A DNA stretch of 64,000 nucleotides, taken from NCBI GenBank assembly GCA_934621295.1, contig CAKTVB010000001.1, forward strand, positions 62,001-126,000, given 5' to 3'. The notes below the pieces were generated by a model, which saw only the letters and a list, made by a program, of their open reading frames with translations, was not told the origin of the DNA and searched no databases. Below are positions 16,046-25,134 of the stretch, one piece after another. The first letter of the stretch is position 1. Every line of letters begins with the position of its first letter. The translations under genes and the position numbers were made by a program. Origin of the DNA: an uncultured Collinsella sp. Its GTDB lineage: Bacteria; Actinomycetota; Coriobacteriia; Coriobacteriales; Coriobacteriaceae.

Positions 16046-17644
16046 ATGAGTACTCTCGGTATTGCCATTTGCATGGGCATCTATTACTGGATTGCCCGTC
16101 TGCGTTTTGGCTACACCATTTCTAGCGCCCTGCTCCAGCCCGCGACGATCGGCGTGTTCGTCGGTCTGATTTCCGGCCAGATGGTCACCGCTATGGAGAT
16201 CGGCGCTGCTCTGCAGCTCGTCTACCTGGGTGTTACGTCCACCCCTGGCGGCAACGTTCCCAACGATCCCGCTCTTGCCGGCTGCATCGCCATCCCCCTG
16301 GGCGTCATGTCCGGCATGTCTCCTGAGCTCGCCGTTGCCCTGGCTGTGCCTTTCGGCATCATCGGCGTGTTCGTCGACCAGCTGCGTCGTACCACCAACG
16401 CCTTCTGGGTTCACCTGGCAGACAAGTACGCCGAGGACGCCAACACCGCTGGCATCTATCGCTGCGCTTACCTGTATCCGGCACTCATGGGCTTCGTGAT
16501 CCGCTTCCCGTTTGTCTTCGCTATCGACTTCCTGGGTGCCGATTGGGCACAGGGCCTCATCAACGCCCTTCCCACCGTTCTCACCCATTCCTTCGAGGTC
16601 ATGGGTGGCATCCTTCCCGCCCTCGGCTTTGCTCTGACCATCATGGTCATCGGTAAGAAGGAGCTCATCCCCTTCTTCTTCCTGGGCTACTTCGCCGTTG
16701 CTTACCTGGGCATCCCCGTCATGGGTATGGCTATCTTCGGCCTGATCATCGCTCTCGTGCTCCGTATGATCATGTTCCCCGAGGCTGCTAACGCAAAGGT
16801 GACCGCTACCTCCGAGGAAGACGTTAAGGAAAAGAGCGGCCTTCTCAACAAGAAGGACGTTACCAAGTCGTTCTGGCTGTACTACTTTGGCTGCGAGGAG
16901 TCCAACTCCTACGAGCGTCTGCAGAGCCTTGTGTACTGCGCTTCCATGATTCCCTGCCTGAAGAAGCTCTACCCCAAGAAGGAGGACCTGTCCGAGGCCC
17001 TCAAGCGTCACCTGGCCTTCTTTAACACCGAGGGCACGCTCGGCGGCGTAATCCAGGGCATCTCCATCGCCATGGAGGAAGAGGCTGCAACCGAGGGCAC
17101 CGTTCCCGGCTCCGCCATCACCTCCATCAAGACCGGTCTTATGGGTCCCATTGCCGGTATGGGCGACGGTATCGTTTGGGCAGTCGTTATGCCCATCATC
17201 TACGGCGTCTTCATTCCGTACGCTTCCCAGGGCAGCGCTCTCGGCGGCATCATGCCCCTGATTCTGTGGCCTGGCATCACGATCATCATCCAGTACTTCA
17301 TGACGCATCGTGGCTACAAGCTTGGCCGCCAGTCCATCACCGGCATCCTCCAGTCCGGCATGATGCAGTCCATCATCTTTGCTGCTAACGTGCTTGGCCT
17401 GATCATGATGGGCGCTCTTTCCAGCTCCTACATCGCGATCACCACTCCGTTCCAGATCACCATGGGCGCTGGCAACACCCTCGTGTTCCAGGAGATCCTG
17501 GACGCTGTCGTCCCCGGTATCCTGCCGCTCGTCGCTGTGTTCGGCATCTACTTCTACATGCAGAAGAAGGGCCCGCGCTACAACGTCATCCTGCTGTCGA
17601 TTATCGTCATCAGTGTTGTGTGCGCTCTCCTTGGCATCCTCTAA
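16046..17644 (+). CDS. PTS mannose-family EIIC-EIID fusion membrane component
   Basis: 532 residues in one open frame. Residues 1 to about 255 are EIIC: several membrane spans with ATIGVFVGLISGQMVTAMEIGAALQLVYLGVT and TPGGNVPNDPALAGCIAIPLG. A charged linker (about 250-270) leads to EIID: LNKKDVTKSFWLYYFGCEESNSYERLQSL, MIPCLKKLY, LKRHLAFFNTEGTLGGVIQGISIAMEEE and GLMGPIAGMGDGIVWAVVMPI. EIIC and EIID are normally separate proteins that form the channel together. The joining sequence has no internal start with a ribosome site, so this looks like a true fusion. AGGAGG lies upstream. Confidence 0.93.
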   Translation: MSTLGIAICMGIYYWIARLRFGYTISSALLQPATIGVFVGLISGQMVTAMEIGAALQLVYLGVTSTPGGNVPNDPALAGCIAIPLGVMSGMSPELAVALAVPFGIIGVFVDQLRRTTNAFWVHLADKYAEDANTAGIYRCAYLYPALMGFVIRFPFVFAIDFLGADWAQGLINALPTVLTHSFEVMGGILPALGFALTIMVIGKKELIPFFFLGYFAVAYLGIPVMGMAIFGLIIALVLRMIMFPEAANAKVTATSEEDVKEKSGLLNKKDVTKSFWLYYFGCEESNSYERLQSLVYCASMIPCLKKLYPKKEDLSEALKRHLAFFNTEGTLGGVIQGISIAMEEEAATEGTVPGSAITSIKTGLMGPIAGMGDGIVWAVVMPIIYGVFIPYASQGSALGGIMPLILWPGITIIIQYFMTHRGYKLGRQSITGILQSGMMQSIIFAANVLGLIMMGALSSSYIAITTPFQITMGAGNTLVFQEILDAVVPGILPLVAVFGIYFYMQKKGPRYNVILLSIIVISVVCALLGIL

Positions 17645-17663
17645 TAGCCAACCTGGCGCCAAC

Positions 17664-17704
17664 GCCGTTGGCAGCGCGAGACTCCTCTTGGCGCTGCCAA
17701 CGGC
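17664..17704 (+). promoter_or_regulatory. Intercistronic 14-bp hairpin
   Basis: GCCGTTGGCAGCGC (17664-17677) pairs perfectly with GCGCTGCCAACGGC (17691-17704) across a 13-base loop, between the EIICD gene and the lyase gene. Only TTC follows, so it is a poor terminator. It more likely protects the upstream mRNA or lowers downstream expression. Confidence 0.6.
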
Positions 17705-17747
17705 TTCACTGTATCCATGGAATCATTGATATACGAGAGGACCGACT

Positions 17748-18857
17748 TTGAGCATCTATCAAAACATCGGTTTGAAGCGCGTGGTCAACGCCTCTGGTCG
17801 TGTGACCAAGCTGGGCGTTTCGACCATCAGCGACAAGGTTGCCGCAGCTGCGGTTGAGGGTGCGAGCTCCTATGTGGTGATTGACGACCTTATCGATCGC
17901 GCGGGCGAGCTGATTGCGGAGCATACCGGAGCCGAGGGCGCCTGTGTGACGTCTTGCGCTTCGGCGGCGCTGGCTCTGTCCATTGCCGGCTTGGTGACGC
18001 GCGGTCAGTGGACTGCTGTCTACAAGCTTCCCGATCCCTGCGGGGCGGCAAACGAGGTGGTTCTTCAGAAGGGCCATTCGATCGACTTTGGCGCGCCCAT
18101 CCAGACCATGATTCGTCTTGGCGGCGGCTGCCCTGTCGAGTGCGGCCAGGCAAATGAGGTGCACCCCGAGGATATCGAGGAGGCCATCACCGATAAGACC
18201 GTTTGCTTGCTTTACGTGAAGAGCCACCATTGCGTGCAAAAGGGCATGGTTGATATCGAGACGATGCGCGACATCGCTCACGCGCACAACCTCCCCTTCG
18301 TGATGGATTGCGCTGCCGAGGAGGATTTCCGCAAATACATCGCCTTGGGCGCCGACATCGTTTGCTACTCGGGCGCAAAGGCGCTTGAGGCAACGACCTC
18401 GGGATTTATGTGCGGCAAGCGCGAGTATGCCGAGTGGGCCAAGCGCCAATATCACGGCGTTGGACGTGCCATGAAGGTGGGCAAGGAGCAGATTATGGGT
18501 CTTCTTGCCGCGCTCGATCAGTACGAGGCGCGCGATCATGCCGCCGAGGTCGAGGTCAATGTGGCGAAGATCGATTGGCTTGTCAGCGAGATCAACCAGA
18601 TTCGCGGTTTGCATGCCGAGAAGATTCAGGACGAGGCGGGACGTGCGATTTTCCGCTGCCGCATCACCTTTGATTCCGAGGCCCCTGCGGGGCTCACCAT
18701 GGAGCAGGTCAACGAGAAGCTTGTTTCGGGCGATCCGATTGTGTGGGCCCGTACAGAGTTTTTGAACCTTGGGAAGATCGATTTCGACCCGCGTCCGATG
18801 CTCGAGGGCGATAAGGAGCTTATCGTCGAAGTTCTCAAACAGATTATGGAGGGCTAA
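17748..18857 (+). CDS. D-glucosaminate-6-phosphate ammonia-lyase, DgaE-like (PLP enzyme)
   Basis: 369 residues from a TTG start (GAGAGG 7 bases upstream). It is a fold-type I PLP protein of the SelA/DgaE group: NASGRVTKLGVSTISDKV at the N-terminus, TSCASAALALSIAG, and the Schiff-base lysine probably Lys211 in VCYSGAKALEATTSGF. DgaE removes ammonia from D-glucosaminate-6-phosphate, giving 2-keto-3-deoxygluconate-6-phosphate. The function rests on the neighbouring mannose-family PTS and the aldolase gene 3 bases downstream. SelA-like proteins of other function exist, so the assignment is strong by context and moderate by sequence. Confidence 0.85.
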   Translation: MSIYQNIGLKRVVNASGRVTKLGVSTISDKVAAAAVEGASSYVVIDDLIDRAGELIAEHTGAEGACVTSCASAALALSIAGLVTRGQWTAVYKLPDPCGAANEVVLQKGHSIDFGAPIQTMIRLGGGCPVECGQANEVHPEDIEEAITDKTVCLLYVKSHHCVQKGMVDIETMRDIAHAHNLPFVMDCAAEEDFRKYIALGADIVCYSGAKALEATTSGFMCGKREYAEWAKRQYHGVGRAMKVGKEQIMGLLAALDQYEARDHAAEVEVNVAKIDWLVSEINQIRGLHAEKIQDEAGRAIFRCRITFDSEAPAGLTMEQVNEKLVSGDPIVWARTEFLNLGKIDFDPRPMLEGDKELIVEVLKQIMEG

Positions 18858-18860
18858 ATT

Positions 18861-19595
18861 ATGCCGATTAACTACTATAACGACCGTGTTTGTCTGAACG
18901 TTCTGGGCGGATCGCTGCAGAATGCCGCCGATATCTACAAGGCTGCCGAGGGCCATGTTGAGGTTGGCGTTCTTACCGCCGATTACGACACCGTCGAGGC
19001 CGCTATCGAGGACATGAACAAGTACATGGATGTTCTTGAGGGCAATCTCTCGGTTGGCCTGGGCGGTGGCAACCCCAACCAGTGGCGTGCCGTGGCCGAG
19101 GTCGCAAAGGAGATCAAGGCCAACCACTTCAACCAGGCCTTCTGCGCCGTCTCTGCTACCCGTGCGAACGTGGGTAACGACGAGTGCCACATCAATGCCA
19201 TGGTTGGCCCTTCCGGAACCCCCGGCCTCGTCAAGATCTCGACGGGTCCGCTTTCCCGCGAGTGCGCCGAGCCCGCACTCGTTCCCGCCGATACCCTGAT
19301 TGCTATCGTGAAGGAGATGGGCGGCAACTCGCTCAAGTTCTTCCCCATGGGCGGCCTCAAGGTCAAAGAGGAGCTCAAGGCGGTTTCTGAGGCATGTGCA
19401 CGTCAGGACTTCATCTTGGAGCCGACGGGCGGCATCGACCTGGAGAACTTCGAGGAGATCATGCACATCATTCTGGACGCCGGTGTGCCCAAGGTGATTC
19501 CGCACGTTTATAGCTCGATTATCGATAAGGCTACGGGCGACACGCGCATCGAGGACGTCGAGCGTCTCCTTGCCATGGTCAAGGCCATGGTTTAG
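18861..19595 (+). CDS. 2-dehydro-3-deoxyphosphogluconate aldolase, DgaF-like
   Basis: 244 residues, close to Salmonella DgaF and longer than classic Eda (about 213). Features are YYNDRVCLNVLGGSLQNAADIY at the N-terminus, LSVGLGGGNPNQW, VGPSGTPGLVKISTGPLS, and the Schiff-base lysine region NSLKFFPMGGLK (Lys159). It cleaves KDGP to pyruvate and glyceraldehyde-3-phosphate. It follows the lyase gene by 3 bases, completing the pathway begun by the PTS, and has no resemblance to Eda at the N-terminus. Confidence 0.9.
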   Translation: MPINYYNDRVCLNVLGGSLQNAADIYKAAEGHVEVGVLTADYDTVEAAIEDMNKYMDVLEGNLSVGLGGGNPNQWRAVAEVAKEIKANHFNQAFCAVSATRANVGNDECHINAMVGPSGTPGLVKISTGPLSRECAEPALVPADTLIAIVKEMGGNSLKFFPMGGLKVKEELKAVSEACARQDFILEPTGGIDLENFEEIMHIILDAGVPKVIPHVYSSIIDKATGDTRIEDVERLLAMVKAMV

Positions 19596-19693
19596 GTGCC
19601 GTAAGTGCAGTAATACGGTGTAGATGTTCCCAACGCGGAGCCTTATCGCGTAATTCGGTCCCTGCCTATGGGAATATAAAACTAGAACGCTTT

Positions 19694-19726
19694 GAATCGG
19701 ATCCCGATACGCTTGGGATCCGATTC
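19694..19726 (+). terminator. 12-bp hairpin after the Dga-like genes
   Basis: GAATCGGATCCC (19694-19705) pairs perfectly with GGGATCCGATTC (19715-19726) across a 9-base loop, followed by GATTTAG. The T tract is weak, so termination is likely but not certain. It sits between the aldolase and regulator genes and could also serve as an operator. Confidence 0.6.
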
Positions 19727-19765
19727 GATTTAGATGACATGTCTAGCATGGTGGTTTGAGGGTTA

Positions 19766-20488
19766 GTGGCAAAATACAAGGACATCGTTAAAGATATCGA
19801 GGGCTGTATTCGAAGAGGCGATCTGCAGCCTTACGATCAGCTGCCTACGGTTGTGGAGATGACCAAGGCGTATCACGTGAGCCGCACAACAATCGAGCAG
19901 GTTATGGATGAGCTCGAGAAGCGCGGCCTCGTTTCGCGCAAGCGCGGGTCGGGCGTATACGTGAAGAAGGTCGCGACGCAGTCCTTCGACAAGCCGCTCA
20001 ACACCATTTCCCTTACCGACGATATCGATGTAAATCTTGCCAAACACCCAAGCTGCACGGTCCACGAGTTCACCGTGGTCAAACCCGATGAGCATGTGCG
20101 CCATGAGCTCGGCTTGCATGAGTTTAGCTTTACGTTCTATATCGAACGCTCGCATCTGCATAACGGACAGGCGATTGACGTGCAGTACCTCTATTATCCG
20201 GTCGAGATTTTTAGGGATATTCGCCTGACGTCTGCCGAGACATCTATTCGCCAATGGATTGATGAGAATTACGAAGTCACGCCCGATAGCTTTCATAAGA
20301 CATTGCGAGCGGTGACGGCGTCGGAGCGCGAGTGCGAGATCCTGGGTATTCCCGAGGGGTCGCCCTTGCTTGAGGTCGAGCAGATCGGCTATCTGGATGA
20401 TGGCCGTCCTTTTGAGAGCTTGGTTGCCCGATTCCCCGGAGACCGCTCTGAGTATCAGACCATCGACTCCGATTCATTGCCTGTTTAA
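19766..20488 (+). CDS. GntR/HutC-family transcriptional regulator
   Basis: 240 residues from a GTG start. The N-terminal winged helix is clear: IEGCIRRGDLQPYDQLPTVVEMTKAYHVSRTTIEQVMDELEKRGLVSRKRGSGVYV (about residues 9-66). The C-terminal UTRA-type ligand domain (about 85-235) includes FTFYIERSHLHNGQAIDVQYLYYP and REILGIPEGSPLLEVEQIGYLDDGRPFE-like segments. HutC-type GntR proteins sense phosphorylated sugars or amino acids and usually repress adjacent catabolic genes. It lies directly after the Dga-like operon, so control of that operon through the palindrome at 15028-15041 is a reasonable guess. Confidence 0.88.
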   Translation: MAKYKDIVKDIEGCIRRGDLQPYDQLPTVVEMTKAYHVSRTTIEQVMDELEKRGLVSRKRGSGVYVKKVATQSFDKPLNTISLTDDIDVNLAKHPSCTVHEFTVVKPDEHVRHELGLHEFSFTFYIERSHLHNGQAIDVQYLYYPVEIFRDIRLTSAETSIRQWIDENYEVTPDSFHKTLRAVTASERECEILGIPEGSPLLEVEQIGYLDDGRPFESLVARFPGDRSEYQTIDSDSLPV

Positions 20489-20518
20489 TTCGCTCGTTTT
20501 CAGCATGCTCAGTACAAC

Positions 20519-20554
20519 GAAGGCCTCCCTGTTCATACGGACAGGGAGGCCTTC
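20519..20554. terminator. Bidirectional terminator between convergent genes
   Basis: A perfect 14-bp stem, GAAGGCCTCCCTGT (20519-20532) with ACAGGGAGGCCTTC (20541-20554), has an 8-base loop. It serves the GntR gene (plus) and the ABC importer gene (minus) that converge here. Confidence 0.8.
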
Positions 20555-20580
20555 GAGCATTGCGGCGTTTTCGATGCGGG

Positions 20581-23373
20581 CTATCGCGCGTCAGCGCCAC
20601 CCGCCGCAAGCTTCTTTTCGATCTTGCCCACAAAGTGGATCAGCGGGATGGTGACGACGAGGTAGTAAAGTGCAGCGCAGATGTAGGGCGTGATGTTGCC
20701 TGTGGTTGCCGTGAGGTTCTTGGAGAACATCATCAGCTCCATGACGCCTACGCTCGAAAGGAGCGAAGTGTCCTTGTAGAGCATAACGAACTCGCTGGTC
20801 ATGGTTGGAATCACGCGGCGGATGGACTGCGGGATGATAATGAGTCCCATGGTTTGGAACCAGTTCATGCCCAGCGCGGTTGCGGCCTCGTGCTGGCCCT
20901 TGCTGATGGATTCGATGCCCGCGCGGAAGATCTCGGCAAGATAGGCCGAGCAGTTGATGGCGAGCACGGCCACGCCGAGCGGCAGGTTGGGCAGGTTGAG
21001 GCCGATCATCGGCAGACCAAAGAAGGCGATGTAGATCTGCAGGAAGAGCGGCGTTCCGCGCAGGAAGTTGATGTAGCAGATGGCGATGCCGCGCAGGTAG
21101 CGACGACGGCTCATCTTCATAAAGGCAAAGAGCAAGCCAATGGGGATGGCGAGCGGGAAGCCAATGGCGGTGACGAGCAGCGCGACGCCCCAGCCTTGGA
21201 AGAGCGAAGCGATCGAGGTCACCACATACTGGGGCTTGAAGAACATACCCAGGAAGGGATTGGCGTTCCATGCCTCGACCCAGGATTGATCATCGAGCCA
21301 GCGGACGATGTTCTGTACGACCGTGCTCTCGGTTACGGCGATAGTGGGGCTGGTGGGAAGATCGCACTCGGTTCCATCGGCAAGCTCGTAGGTACCGTCA
21401 ACGGCGTAGGCGCCGGCGGAGCTGGGGAACACGACGCCCTCGACTTCGATACGCACGTTGCTGCCGGCGGCGATGGGTTCGGCGAAGGAAATTGCCAGGT
21501 TCGATTTCTCAACTTTGGCCGTCGCCTCGACATCGGTGCGATCAAGACCGTTGAGCACGGTTACCGTAGCGCTGGAGTCTTCGAACGAGCCGCCCTCGGG
21601 CAAGGCGAGCGTGACCTTGCTGACGCTCTCCTCGGTGCCGGTTGTCGCTTCCCAGGTCAGGCGCGTGGCAATGCCGCCAAGCACGTTGGTGCCGCCGTCT
21701 TCGTTGGAGCGCGCGGTGGCTTTTGTGACCTGCAGCGTGGATGAGGAACCCTCGCTCGCGCTGGCATCTCCGTCGGTGCCGCTAGTAGAAGTCCCATCGC
21801 TGCTGCTGGGCGTGGAGCCAAAGTACTTCTCGTACAGCTCATCGTATTCGCCGGATTCCTTGAGCTCGGCCAGCGCCTGGTTGATGGCAGCGGTGAGTTC
21901 GGGGTTGTCTTTGGAAACCGCGATACCAAACTGCTCACCGGTGGGAATCTCTTTGATGATGGTCATGTTGGTAAAGGAGCTCTTGACCATCCACTGCTCG
22001 ACGGGAAGGTCGCAGATGACCGCTTGGCACTGGTCGCTCATCACGGCGGTGAACGCGGCGGTCCAGTCGTCGAAGGTCACGACTGTTGCGTTGGGCAAAT
22101 TTTCGGTCGCCCATTCTTCGGACGTGGTGCCGGACTGCGCGGCGATTTTCACACCCTCGACGTTGAGGCTATCGAGCGAGTCGTACTGGGAGCCCGTGAC
22201 CGTGGCGATGCCCTGGTTCGAATCCATATAAGGATCGGTGAAGTCGATTTCCTTTTTACGTGCGTCGTTGATGGTGATGTTGCAGGCGCCGACATCGGTC
22301 TTCACGCCCTGCTTGACCATCGGGATGATGTTGTCGAACTTCTGGGCGGGCAGGTAGTTGAGCTCGAGGCCCAACTTGTTGGCGATTTTGCCCATCAACT
22401 CGAAGGTGAATCCCTGGTCGTTGCCCGAGTCGTCCACGTACTCGAACGGCGGGGTGGCGAGGTCGCTCGCGACGGTGAGCTTGCCATCCTCGACAAGGCT
22501 ATAGCCTTCCGTGTCCGTGGTGGAGCTAGAGCTGCTGCTTGGCTTGGTGCCAAAGTACTTCTCGTAGAGTTCGTCGTAGCGGCCGTCGGCGCGAATCTGT
22601 TTAAGGGCGGTGTTGATGGCGGCGGTGAGCTCGGGGTTGTCCTTGGAAACCGCGATGCCAAACTGCTCGCCGGTGGGAACTTCCTCGATGATTTCCATAT
22701 CTGTGAACGAGCCGTTGACCATCCACTGCTCGACGGGAAGGTCGCACACAACCGCCTGGCACTGGCCGCTCATCACGGCGGTGAAGGCCGCGGTCCAGTC
22801 ATCAAAGTTGACGGTGGTTGCGCGGGGCAGATTTTCCTGCGCCCACTCCTCGGAGGTGGTGCCCGACTGGACGGCGATTTTTACGCCAGCGACATTGAGC
22901 GAATCGGTATCGGCGTAGCCCGAGTTTTTAGCGACGGCGACGCCCTGGTTGGAGTCCATGTAGGGGTCGGTGAAGTCGACCTCTTTCTTGCGCGCGTCGT
23001 TGATGGTGATGTTGCATGCCGAGACGTCGGTCTTCACGGCTTGCTTGGCCATCGGGATGATGTTGTCGAACTTCTGGGCGGGCAGGTAGTTGAGCTCAAG
23101 GCCCATCTCCTGGGCGATCATATCCATGAGCTCCACGGTAAAGCCCTGGTTGTTGCCTGCGTCGTCCACGTACTCGAACGGTGGGGTGGCAAGGTCGCTC
23201 GCGACGGTGAGCTTGCCGTCCTCGACAAGTTTGTAGCTGCCTCCTTGTGCAGATCCGTTTGATGCGGCAGCGCCGCAGCCGGTAAGAGCGAGCGCTACGG
23301 CGATAAACGAGGCCAGGCACAAGGCGAGGGACGTGCGGCGGGCAGATTGGGCAAAACGGTGATGTGTGCGCAT
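20581..23373 (-). CDS. ABC amino-acid-type importer: tandem binding domains, Ig-like domain and permease in one protein
   Basis: About 930 residues from the ATG at 23371-23373 (AGAAAGA upstream). Residues 1-33 form a lipoprotein signal ending in LTGC (Cys33). Two polar amino-acid binding domains follow (about 47-275 and 290-519), nearly identical, each with LTVASDLATPPFEYVDD, NITINDARKKE, DFTDPYMDSNQG and PTGEQFGIAVSKDNPELTAAIN, joined by Ser-rich linkers. An Ig-like beta domain (about 543-685) precedes a HisM/GlnP-type permease (about 700-930) with the EAA loop HEAATALGMNWFQTMGLIIIPQSIRRVIP. Binding-domain-permease fusions are known (GlnP type), but no ATPase gene lies nearby, so a GlnQ-like ATPase must come from elsewhere. 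The amino acid is unknown. The gene is flanked by convergent and divergent neighbours. Confidence 0.92.
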   Translation of the reverse strand: MRTHHRFAQSARRTSLALCLASFIAVALALTGCGAAASNGSAQGGSYKLVEDGKLTVASDLATPPFEYVDDAGNNQGFTVELMDMIAQEMGLELNYLPAQKFDNIIPMAKQAVKTDVSACNITINDARKKEVDFTDPYMDSNQGVAVAKNSGYADTDSLNVAGVKIAVQSGTTSEEWAQENLPRATTVNFDDWTAAFTAVMSGQCQAVVCDLPVEQWMVNGSFTDMEIIEEVPTGEQFGIAVSKDNPELTAAINTALKQIRADGRYDELYEKYFGTKPSSSSSSTTDTEGYSLVEDGKLTVASDLATPPFEYVDDSGNDQGFTFELMGKIANKLGLELNYLPAQKFDNIIPMVKQGVKTDVGACNITINDARKKEIDFTDPYMDSNQGIATVTGSQYDSLDSLNVEGVKIAAQSGTTSEEWATENLPNATVVTFDDWTAAFTAVMSDQCQAVICDLPVEQWMVKSSFTNMTIIKEIPTGEQFGIAVSKDNPELTAAINQALAELKESGEYDELYEKYFGSTPSSSDGTSTSGTDGDASASEGSSSTLQVTKATARSNEDGGTNVLGGIATRLTWEATTGTEESVSKVTLALPEGGSFEDSSATVTVLNGLDRTDVEATAKVEKSNLAISFAEPIAAGSNVRIEVEGVVFPSSAGAYAVDGTYELADGTECDLPTSPTIAVTESTVVQNIVRWLDDQSWVEAWNANPFLGMFFKPQYVVTSIASLFQGWGVALLVTAIGFPLAIPIGLLFAFMKMSRRRYLRGIAICYINFLRGTPLFLQIYIAFFGLPMIGLNLPNLPLGVAVLAINCSAYLAEIFRAGIESISKGQHEAATALGMNWFQTMGLIIIPQSIRRVIPTMTSEFVMLYKDTSLLSSVGVMELMMFSKNLTATTGNITPYICAALYYLVVTIPLIHFVGKIEKKLAAGGADAR
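21817..23235 (-). repeat. Tandem duplication of a binding-protein domain inside the ABC importer gene
   Basis: Two direct repeats of about 690 bases encode the two solute-binding domains: copy 1 at about 22549-23235 and copy 2 at about 21817-22506. Long stretches are the same at protein level, for example LPAQKFDNIIPM, TDPYMDSNQG, FDDWTAAFTAVMS and YDELYEKYFG. A recent internal duplication or continued gene conversion explains this. Confidence 0.85.
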
Positions 23374-23545
23374 ATGGTTCTTTCTGCCGATTGAGTGGAT
23401 GAGGTGCGTTTGTGCAGGCAAAAAGCATAGCACTTAGATGTCTTGACCCCGATTCCTCCATGCGTCTTTAAATAACAATTTATAATGCTGGTGCGTTTGA
23501 TTTATACGGGGCACTTTTGCCCGCTGTGATAAGGAGAGCCGATCT

Positions 23546-25075
23546 ATGCAAGAAACCACGCAGGCTGCGCATGCCCTGGGGGCACTTGTCGAAGCGCTTA
23601 GAGATGCCGATGTCTTTGTTCGCTCCGATGACTATGATGCCGATGCGCGTATCGAATTCGCTACCGACAACTCCCGGCTGAGTCGTGCAGCCACGCTTTT
23701 TGTTTGCAAGGGCGCAAGCTTTAAGCGCGAGTACCTGCTGCAGGCGATTGAGGCGGGCGCCGTCGCCTATGTTTCCGAAATCGATTACGAAGTCGATATC
23801 CCCTGCATCATCGTCAGCGATATTCGCCGCACGCTGGGCTGCCTGGCAGACATAGCTTATGATCACCCCAGCGGCAAGGTTGGAGTGTGCGCTTTCACGG
23901 GCACCAAAGGCAAGACCACGAGCGCTTACTATCTCAAGGGAGTGCTCGACGCACACGCGCGCCTTGCAGGTTGCCATACATCGGCCCTGTTTTCGAGTGT
24001 CGAGTTTGACGATGGTGTCGAATCGGGCATCTCTAAGCTCACGACGCCCGAATCCTTCGAGCTTGAGCGTCGTCTCTCGAACGCTGTTTCGAGTGGTTGC
24101 GAGCATGTGATCATGGAGGCCTCGAGCCAGGCACTCAAGTATGAGCGCACCTATGGCGTCGACTTTGCAGTGGGGGCGTTTACCAATATCGGCGAGGACC
24201 ATATTTCGCCCATCGAGCACCCAACGTTCGAGGATTACTTTGCCTCCAAGCTCAAGATTTTCAAGCAGAGCCGCGCGGCTGTGGTCAATCTCGACATGGA
24301 CCATGTGGATGAGGTGCTCGAGGCTGCGCGCGTATGTGAGCGCGTGGTGACGTACTCGCTTTCCAATACCGATGCCGACATCTATACCACGAACCTTGTC
24401 CATGGCCCTCGCGGCATCGTCGCCTCGGTGGTGACCCCGCGCTTCTCGCGCGACGTGTTGGTGCCTACACCTGTTAAGTTCAATATTTCCAATGTGCTTG
24501 GCGCTATCGCCTGCGCTGAGGCCTTGGGTATTGAGGAAGAGGCTATCGTTCACGGTTTCGAGCAGGTTCGTGTTCCTGGACGTATGGAGATGTATCCCAC
24601 CGAGTCTGGAACCATCGTGGGCGTAGTCGACTTTGCGCATAACGGCATGAGCCTCGAAACCATGCTTCGCGACTTGCGCGAGAACTATCCTGATCGCGAG
24701 CTTGCTGTGGCGTTTGGCGCTACGGGCGGCAAGGGCGTGGATCGTCGCGAGACCATGGGCGTTGCTGCGGGTAAGTATGCCGATCGCATCGTGATTACCG
24801 AGGACGATCCGGGTCCCGAGGACGCGCAGGACATTTGTCAGACCATTGCTCACTTTGCGGATGAGCAGGGCAATCATAACTGGCAGATTGTGGTCGATCG
24901 CGAGCAGGCCATTCGCACGCTGGTGCGTGAGACCACACGCCCGGCAGTGGTAATCGTGACGGGCAAGGGCCATGAGACGCGCATGCTGCGCAAGAACGGA
25001 CCGGAACCCTGCCGCGCCGATGGTCCTATGCTGCGGGAGGCGCTCGAAGCATTTGAGGCGGGCAATCCTTTGTAA
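23546..25075 (+). CDS. murE: UDP-N-acetylmuramyl-tripeptide synthetase (MurE family)
   Basis: 509 residues. Mur ligase motifs are present in order: the ATP P-loop FTGTKGKTTSAYYLKG (about 117-132), the substrate segment TTPESFELERRL, EASSQALKYERTYGVDFA, FTNIGEDHISPIEHP, and C-terminal ATGGKGVDRRETMGVAAGKYADRIVITEDDPGPEDAQ. MurE adds the third stem-peptide residue to UDP-MurNAc-L-Ala-D-Glu in the cytosol. DAP-adding enzymes carry DNPR at the site where this one has DDPGPED, without the arginine, so lysine, ornithine or another diamino acid is more likely than meso-DAP. An A+T-rich TATAAT (23481-23486) lies upstream. No other mur gene is nearby. Confidence 0.9.
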   Translation: MQETTQAAHALGALVEALRDADVFVRSDDYDADARIEFATDNSRLSRAATLFVCKGASFKREYLLQAIEAGAVAYVSEIDYEVDIPCIIVSDIRRTLGCLADIAYDHPSGKVGVCAFTGTKGKTTSAYYLKGVLDAHARLAGCHTSALFSSVEFDDGVESGISKLTTPESFELERRLSNAVSSGCEHVIMEASSQALKYERTYGVDFAVGAFTNIGEDHISPIEHPTFEDYFASKLKIFKQSRAAVVNLDMDHVDEVLEAARVCERVVTYSLSNTDADIYTTNLVHGPRGIVASVVTPRFSRDVLVPTPVKFNISNVLGAIACAEALGIEEEAIVHGFEQVRVPGRMEMYPTESGTIVGVVDFAHNGMSLETMLRDLRENYPDRELAVAFGATGGKGVDRRETMGVAAGKYADRIVITEDDPGPEDAQDICQTIAHFADEQGNHNWQIVVDREQAIRTLVRETTRPAVVIVTGKGHETRMLRKNGPEPCRADGPMLREALEAFEAGNPL

Positions 25076-25134
25076 GGGCCTGAATGCCGAGGGGTTTACT
25101 CAACCATACGTACACCAAGAAAAAGAGGGCAGCC

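Noticed and set aside
20560..21744. 394-codon plus-strand open frame antisense to the ABC importer gene
   Set aside because: Composition is charged and Gly/Asp-rich without any motif, and it overlaps a clear permease domain on the other strand.
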